A DNA stretch of 18,906 bases from JAFAXD01 sp035472475. GTDB lineage: Bacteria; Pseudomonadota; Alphaproteobacteria; Rhizobiales; Xanthobacteraceae. Below are positions 14,459 through 18,906 of this stretch, in pieces; within the stretch, counting starts at the first letter, position 1, and each line of letters opens with the position of its first letter. Location: assembly GCA_035472475.1 (NCBI GenBank), contig DATIPA010000137.1, forward strand, positions 1 to 18,906. Direction: 5' to 3'. A program made the position numbers and the translations under genes. A model generated the notes under the pieces. It was not told the origin of the DNA. It worked only from the letters and a program-made list of their open reading frames with translations, and did not search any database.

Positions 14459-15931
14459 ATGTTGACTCGCCGAGACTTCATGTTGAGCACGGCGGCCGCC
14501 GCCGCGGTGGCTGCACCGGTGATAACCCGTGCGCAGGTGACCGCGCCGGCCGCCAACGCGCCGGCAAACAATCAGCAGCAGACGATTCTGCGACTGCTGC
14601 GGCGGACCATCGAGGTGAACGGCAAGCCAGCCTCGATCATGGGCATCCGCCAGCCCAACGGCACCTACGGACTGAACACCACCGTGAACACCCCGTTCAG
14701 GGTCCGTGTCGAAAACCAGCTCGATGTGCCGAGCCTCATTCATTGGCACGGGCTGACCCCGCCTTGGCAGCAGGACGGGGTCCCCGGTGTCTCGGGTCCG
14801 CCGATCGCCGCCGGCGGCACCGCTGACTACGACTTTCCACTGCCGTTCGGCGGCACGTTCTGGATGCATTCCCATCAAGGTTTGCAGGAGCAGACCTTGC
14901 TGTCGGCGCCGCTCATCATCCACGACGGGCGCGATCGCAACGATCAACAGGACATTGTCCTGATGCTCTACGATTTCAGTTTCACACCGCCCGATCAGAT
15001 TTTTGCCGACCTCAAGCAAAAGGGCAGCCCGTCGGCGGCCGCGAGCCCCGCGGCGGCGACCCAGTCGGCCGGCACGACGCAAGCAAAACCGGTCGCGATG
15101 GCGATGTCAGGCTCCGCCAAACGCGACCTCAACGACGTGAAGTACGATGCGTTCCTCGCGAACGACCGCACGTTGGCGGACCCCGAGGTCATCAAGGTCG
15201 AACCCGGCGGGCGCGTACTGTTGCGCGTGATCAACAGCTCGTCGATGAGCGCTTTTCATGTCGATCTCGGCCAGCTCGACGGCGAGCTGATCGCAGTCGA
15301 CGGGATCCGGATCGCCCCAGTCACCGGCCGGCGCTTTCCGATCGCGGTCGCGCAGCGGCTCGACATCCAGCTTGCACTTCCACGCGAGACAGCGGCCTAT
15401 CCGGTGCTGGCACAGCTCGAAGGCGAGCGCAGCCAGACCGGGATCATTATCGCCGCGGGCCGCGCCGACATCGCGCGCGTCCCTGAGCAGGCAGCGATGG
15501 CGTCTTTGCCCTTGACGCTCGAACTCGAAGCGCGCCTGCGCGCGGCCGAGCCGCTGCCGCCGCGCAAGGTCGATCGCACGCATGTGCTCAACCTGACCGG
15601 GGAAATGGCGGGCTACATCTGGTCGATCAACAATGTGGTGTGGACGCCGCAAACCCCGCCGCTGCCGATCGCGGCCGGCGAACGCGTGCAACTCGTGTTC
15701 GTCAACAAGACCATGATGTCGCACCCGATGCATTTGCACGGGCATCCGTTCCAGGTCGTGGAGATTGACGGCCAACCGCTGTCGGGGGCAGTGCGCGACA
15801 CCGTTCTGGTTCCGCCCAGCGCACGCGTGGCGGTCGTGTTCGACGCCAACAACCCGGGTTACTGGGCGCTGCACTGCCACCTGCTCTATCACCTGGACGC
15901 CGGGATGTTCACGACCTTGCGCTACGTCTGA
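14459..15931 (+). CDS. Tat-exported multicopper oxidase
   Basis: The 490-aa protein begins MLTRRDFMLSTAAAAAVAAP, a twin-arginine signal, as expected for a copper enzyme folded before export. All four copper motifs are intact: HWHG (95-98), HSH (137-139), HPMHLHGH (422-429) and HCHLLYHLDAGM (472-483), with M483 as probable type 1 axial ligand. It should oxidise a phenol, metal ion or other reductant in the periplasm and reduce O2 to water. It is reminiscent of the CopA/laccase-like group but lacks long Met-rich repeats. A low-complexity Ala/Ser/Thr linker (about 189-220, containing MAMS) separates the first domain from the second. AGGAG eight bases before the ATG supports the start. It follows the amine oxidase closely, and no copper-resistance partners are adjacent. 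Confidence 0.92.
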   Translation: MLTRRDFMLSTAAAAAVAAPVITRAQVTAPAANAPANNQQQTILRLLRRTIEVNGKPASIMGIRQPNGTYGLNTTVNTPFRVRVENQLDVPSLIHWHGLTPPWQQDGVPGVSGPPIAAGGTADYDFPLPFGGTFWMHSHQGLQEQTLLSAPLIIHDGRDRNDQQDIVLMLYDFSFTPPDQIFADLKQKGSPSAAASPAAATQSAGTTQAKPVAMAMSGSAKRDLNDVKYDAFLANDRTLADPEVIKVEPGGRVLLRVINSSSMSAFHVDLGQLDGELIAVDGIRIAPVTGRRFPIAVAQRLDIQLALPRETAAYPVLAQLEGERSQTGIIIAAGRADIARVPEQAAMASLPLTLELEARLRAAEPLPPRKVDRTHVLNLTGEMAGYIWSINNVVWTPQTPPLPIAAGERVQLVFVNKTMMSHPMHLHGHPFQVVEIDGQPLSGAVRDTVLVPPSARVAVVFDANNPGYWALHCHLLYHLDAGMFTTLRYV

Positions 15932-16110
15932 CCGCCTCGCCGAGCAGACGAGCAGGTGTGCGAGGTCCTGCGCGGGCGAGCCTGCGCGGCTGGGCCAGCT
16001 CGGCCGCGAGCGCGGGGCCGTGACGCCTCAGGGCAATTCCATCCGGTCAAAACCTGCTTTAAGCTGATGGAAAAGCCGGACCACGCAAAAGCAACGCTCG
16101 AGGGAACGCC

Positions 16111-17745
16111 ATGTTGGGACTGATGCAGGATTGGCCCCTGCTGTTGCACCGCATCATCGATCACGCCGCCACCAATCACGCCGAGCGGCAGGTCGTCACC
16201 CGCTCGATCGAAGGGCCGTTCGTGACCACCAACTACGCGGCGATCCGCGCACGAGCGCTGCGCGTTGCCAAGCGCCTGGAGCGCGACGGTATCAAGCTCG
16301 GCGATCGCGTGGCGACGCTCGCCTGGAACAGCGGGCGGCACCTTGAGGCCTGGTACGGGATCGTTGGCATTGGCGCGATCTATCACACCGTCAATCCACG
16401 GCTGTTTCCCGACCAGATCGTCTGGATCATGAATCACGCCGAGGATCGGGTCGCGATGATCGACCTGACCTTCGTGCCGTTGCTCGAAAAGCTGGCAGAC
16501 CGGCTCCCCAAGATCGAGCGCTATATCATCTTCACGGACAACGCGCACATGCCGGCGACCACGCTGCGCAATGCCGTCCCTTACGAGGATTGGCTGGCCG
16601 AGGTCGACAACGATTTTGCCTGGAAGACATTCGACGAAAACACCGCCGCCGGCATGTGCTACACCTCCGGCACGACCGGCAATCCGAAAGGCGTTCTCTA
16701 CTCACACCGGTCCAATATTCTGCACGCCCTCATCGCAAACGGCGCCGACGTGCTCGGGCACACGGCGCGCGATGTTGTTTTGCCGGTGGTTCCGCTGTTC
16801 CACGCCAACGGCTGGGCGCTCGCATTCGCGGCGCCGATGGCAGGCGCGCAAATGGTGATGCCGGGCATGAAGCTCGACGGCGCTTCGGTTTATGAGCTCC
16901 TCAACACCTACAAGGTGACCTGCACGGCGGCGGTGCCGACCGTGTGGCTCGGGTTGCTGCAATATCTGGAGCAGACTGGAGGCAAGCTCCCCTATCTCAA
17001 GCGCGTGGTGATCGGCGGTTCGGCCTGCCCGCGGACGGTGACGGAGAAATTCCAGGACGTTTACGGCGTCGACGTCATCCACGCCTGGGGCATGACCGAG
17101 ATGAGCCCGCTCGGCACAGTGTGCACGCTCAAGCCCGAGTATGCCGGGCTGAGCGGCACTGCACGAGTTGATCTACAGCAAAAGCAGGGTCACGCGCCGT
17201 TTGGTGTCGAGATGAAGATCACCGACGATGCCGGGCGCCGGCAGCCGTGGGACGGCAGGACGTTCGGCAGGTTGAAAGTACGTGGCCCCGCCGTGACCAG
17301 GGCTTACTTCAAGGAAGGCCACGAGGTGCTCGACGAGGAGGGTTATTTCGACACCGGCGATGTTTCGACCATCGACCAGCACGGCTACATGCAGATCACC
17401 GACCGGGCCAAGGACGTCATCAAGTCGGGCGGCGAGTGGATCTCATCGATCGACATCGAGAACCTTGCGGTCGGTCATCCCAAAGTCGCGGAAGCGGCGG
17501 TGATCGGGCTGCGACATCCGAAATGGGATGAACGGCCTTTGCTGGTCGTGGTGCCCAAGAAGGGGCAAACCGCCACCCGCGACGAGCTGCTGGCGTTTCT
17601 GCACGGCAAGATCGCCAAATGGTGGATGCCCGACGACATCGTGTTCGTGGACGAGATCCCCCACACCGCCACCGGAAAAATCCAGAAAACCGCGCTGCGC
17701 GAACGCTTTAAGGATTACGTCTTTCCGATGGCAGCGGCCTCCTGA
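16111..17745 (+). CDS. Acyl-CoA ligase, 3-(methylthio)propionyl-CoA ligase (DmdB)-like
   Basis: The 544-aa member of the ANL superfamily has the AMP/P-loop motif YTSGTTGNPKG (184-194), the A5 motif HAWGMTEMSP (324-333), TGD (415-417), the hinge DRAKDVIKSGGEW (431-443) and catalytic lysine K523 in HTATGKIQKT. It activates a carboxylic acid to acyl-AMP and then to the CoA thioester in the cytoplasm. The N-terminus MLGLMQDWPLLLHRIIDHAA is typical of proteins annotated as DmdB or medium/long-chain acyl-CoA ligases in Bradyrhizobium. In organisms without a DMSP pathway these act on general fatty acids, so methylthiopropionate specificity is not assured. GAGGGAAC precedes the ATG. A 179-bp gap separates it from the multicopper oxidase; no clear terminator is visible there. 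Confidence 0.9.
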   Translation: MLGLMQDWPLLLHRIIDHAATNHAERQVVTRSIEGPFVTTNYAAIRARALRVAKRLERDGIKLGDRVATLAWNSGRHLEAWYGIVGIGAIYHTVNPRLFPDQIVWIMNHAEDRVAMIDLTFVPLLEKLADRLPKIERYIIFTDNAHMPATTLRNAVPYEDWLAEVDNDFAWKTFDENTAAGMCYTSGTTGNPKGVLYSHRSNILHALIANGADVLGHTARDVVLPVVPLFHANGWALAFAAPMAGAQMVMPGMKLDGASVYELLNTYKVTCTAAVPTVWLGLLQYLEQTGGKLPYLKRVVIGGSACPRTVTEKFQDVYGVDVIHAWGMTEMSPLGTVCTLKPEYAGLSGTARVDLQQKQGHAPFGVEMKITDDAGRRQPWDGRTFGRLKVRGPAVTRAYFKEGHEVLDEEGYFDTGDVSTIDQHGYMQITDRAKDVIKSGGEWISSIDIENLAVGHPKVAEAAVIGLRHPKWDERPLLVVVPKKGQTATRDELLAFLHGKIAKWWMPDDIVFVDEIPHTATGKIQKTALRERFKDYVFPMAAAS

Positions 17746-17827
17746 CGAGCGCGGTTTCTACCATTGCCGGGACCAGCGCAACGCCGTATGCGTGTTGCCC
17801 GAAAGGGTTGCGGCTCAGTCCTGAACC

Positions 17828-18685
17828 ATGCAACGACGCCGTCTGGTCGAACAACCGCGGTCGCGGCTCGCGCTCTGGGCGCGGCGATTTGCGATCTTCT
17901 CGCTGCCGGTGGCGCTGCTCGCCATCATCATGGCGCGGGCCGGCCTGTTCGAGGCGCTGCCGATCTTGATGACGTTTGGGGCCGCGCTCGGGCTGGCCGC
18001 GCTCGCCATTCTGCTGGCGCTCGCGGCGCTGATCGGGATCTGGATCGATGGACGCGCCGGCGCGGGATACGCGCTGGTCGCGCTGTTCGTCAGTTTCGTC
18101 CTGCTCGCTTATCCGGCCTACCTGGGGTTCAAAGCCTACAAGCTGCCGCAGATCAGCGACGTGACCACCGACCCGTACGATCCGCCTCGCCTGGAAGCGG
18201 CGCAGCGCCTGCGAACCCGCGCGGCGAATTCGACTGTCTACGGCGGGCTCAGCGTGTTCCAACGGCAGAGCGCCGCCTATCCCGACGTCGCACCGCTGTC
18301 GGAGGATGTCACCCCGCAGGTCGCCTACGACACGGCCTACTCGGTGATCACCAAGCGCAAGTGGGTCATCGTCGATGCGCGCCCGCCGCAAGCCGGTCGC
18401 GACGGCATTATCGAGGCGGTCGCGCGCACGCCGATCATGGGCTTTCGCGACGACGTGGTGGTCCGGGTTCGCCCGGCCAGCGGGGGCGCGCGCATCGACG
18501 CACGCTCGTCGTCCCGCTATGGCTTTCACGATTTTGGCGCCAACGCGTCGCGGCTGATCAGCCTCCTGAGCGATATCGATGACGCCACGCCCGCCGAGGT
18601 CCCCGTCGAACCGGCCGCCAAGAAAGGCCCGCAAAAGGGCGCCAAGCCGCCTCCCAAGGGCACTCAGCCCGCGGCAAGGCGATAA
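17828..18685 (+). CDS. DUF1499 domain membrane protein
   Basis: The 285-aa protein has three predicted membrane helices (about residues 21-38, 45-73 and 81-101). These are followed by a soluble DUF1499 domain (about 115-262) with typical wording: MGFRDDVVVRVRP, then SSSRYGFHDFGANASR. The C-terminal tail (about 262-285) is rich in Lys, Pro and Ala and probably disordered. No biochemical function is established for DUF1499. The start at 17828 lacks a strong ribosome site but gives a sensible short cytoplasmic Arg-rich N-terminus. It lies 82 bp after the ligase on the same strand and could be co-transcribed. Its last 22 bases overlap the end of the convergent MBL-fold gene. Confidence 0.85.
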   Translation: MQRRRLVEQPRSRLALWARRFAIFSLPVALLAIIMARAGLFEALPILMTFGAALGLAALAILLALAALIGIWIDGRAGAGYALVALFVSFVLLAYPAYLGFKAYKLPQISDVTTDPYDPPRLEAAQRLRTRAANSTVYGGLSVFQRQSAAYPDVAPLSEDVTPQVAYDTAYSVITKRKWVIVDARPPQAGRDGIIEAVARTPIMGFRDDVVVRVRPASGGARIDARSSSRYGFHDFGANASRLISLLSDIDDATPAEVPVEPAAKKGPQKGAKPPPKGTQPAARR

Positions 18686-18906
18686 ACACCGGTAATGGAC
18701 GGCACACCCTGCGTGGCGACGCGTCGGCGGGCTACAAGATCCTCAAGGTGAGCGAGCGTCGAGAGGCCCGCCGCGCCCACGAGCCGCGGGTCGAGCCCGA
18801 TGTAGACCGCGCGCACAATCGTCGGAATATCGGCCTCGCCCTTGGCAAGGCGGTGCAGGATCGACGCCTCCCGAGCCTGACGGTGGCGGATGTAGTGGCG
18901 AACGAA
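18664..18906 (-). CDS. MBL-fold metallo-hydrolase, C-terminal part (LACTB2-like winged helix)
   Basis: The last 80 codons are readable on the minus strand, from the right edge to a TGA at 18664: FVRHYIRHRQAREASILHRL, then a segment with IPTIVRAVYIGLDPRLVGAA and LAHLEDLVARRRV. This is the C-terminal winged-helix segment seen after the metallo-beta-lactamase domain in LACTB2-like hydrolases. The metal-binding HxHxDH part lies outside the window. Its 3' end overlaps the DUF1499 gene by 22 bp, tail to tail. Confidence 0.75.
   Translation of the reverse strand, partial: FVRHYIRHRQAREASILHRLAKGEADIPTIVRAVYIGLDPRLVGAAGLSTLAHLEDLVARRRVATQGVPSITGVYRLAAG

Noticed and set aside
16037..16072. TTCCATC / GATGGAA inverted repeat before the acyl-CoA ligase
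   Set aside because: Seven-base arms with a 22-base loop and no run of T; it could be a weak terminator after the multicopper oxidase but the evidence is too thin.
17708..18634. 308-aa minus-strand open frame over the DUF1499 gene
   Set aside because: Antisense shadow rich in Arg, Asp and Gln; the plus-strand protein shows DUF1499 wording and membrane helices.
1..18906. CRISPR array, tRNA/rRNA, transposon, prophage or toxin-antitoxin system
   Set aside because: No regularly spaced repeats, RNA-gene folds, transposase, integrase or toxin families were seen. The caspase-like fragment alone, without its partners, is not enough to claim a defence system.

Overview
The window is GC-rich chromosomal DNA from an alphaproteobacterium, most likely of the order Hyphomicrobiales (Bradyrhizobium / Rhodopseudomonas / Pseudolabrys-like). 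This rests on the protein families present (a DmdB-type acyl-CoA ligase, a CusA-like RND pump starting near 'NIEAYPNP', extensin-like and DUF1499 proteins, an ABC ATPase with an AAA-associated C-terminal domain) and on an intergenic repeat at 7271-7319 of a type I recall as abundant in Bradyrhizobium-like genomes. No tRNA, rRNA, CRISPR array, transposase or phage gene was seen. It reads as ordinary chromosome with many genes detached from their usual partners.

Left part (1-5880): the N-terminus of a secreted caspase-like protein (minus) is cut by the left edge. A LuxR/NarL-type response regulator (495-1100, plus) converges on a CusA/CzcA-like RND permease (minus). The permease is divergent from a nitrate/sulfonate-type ABC ATPase (4549-5880, plus). 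The upstream regions of the regulator and of the RND/ABC pair share a 40-bp regulatory cassette: two CTGTGA-N4-TCRCAG-like dyads exactly 22 bp apart, 29 of 40 bases identical without gaps. This is the strongest unexplained signal here. It suggests that one unidentified regulator, perhaps the response regulator itself, links these genes.

Middle (5881-12418): a 65-aa hypothetical protein, a 446-bp gene-free stretch, and a YkuD L,D-transpeptidase lipoprotein with a rho-independent terminator followed by the REP-like repeat. Next, in transcription order on the minus strand, come a class III aminotransferase, a MetE-C-terminal-like zinc protein and a TctC/Bug-family solute-binding protein. A FAD monooxygenase diverges from the aminotransferase. 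Together these look like uptake and catabolism of an amino or organic acid of unknown identity.

Right part (12422-18906): an extensin-like protein with LAS-metallopeptidase-like residues (minus); a probable two-gene operon of a MSOX/MTOX-like amine oxidase and a Tat-exported multicopper oxidase (11-bp gap); a DmdB-like acyl-CoA ligase; a DUF1499 membrane protein; and the C-terminus of an MBL-fold hydrolase (minus), cut by the right edge and overlapping DUF1499 tail to tail.

All functional names rest on motifs and remembered family resemblance read by eye. No database search was run.
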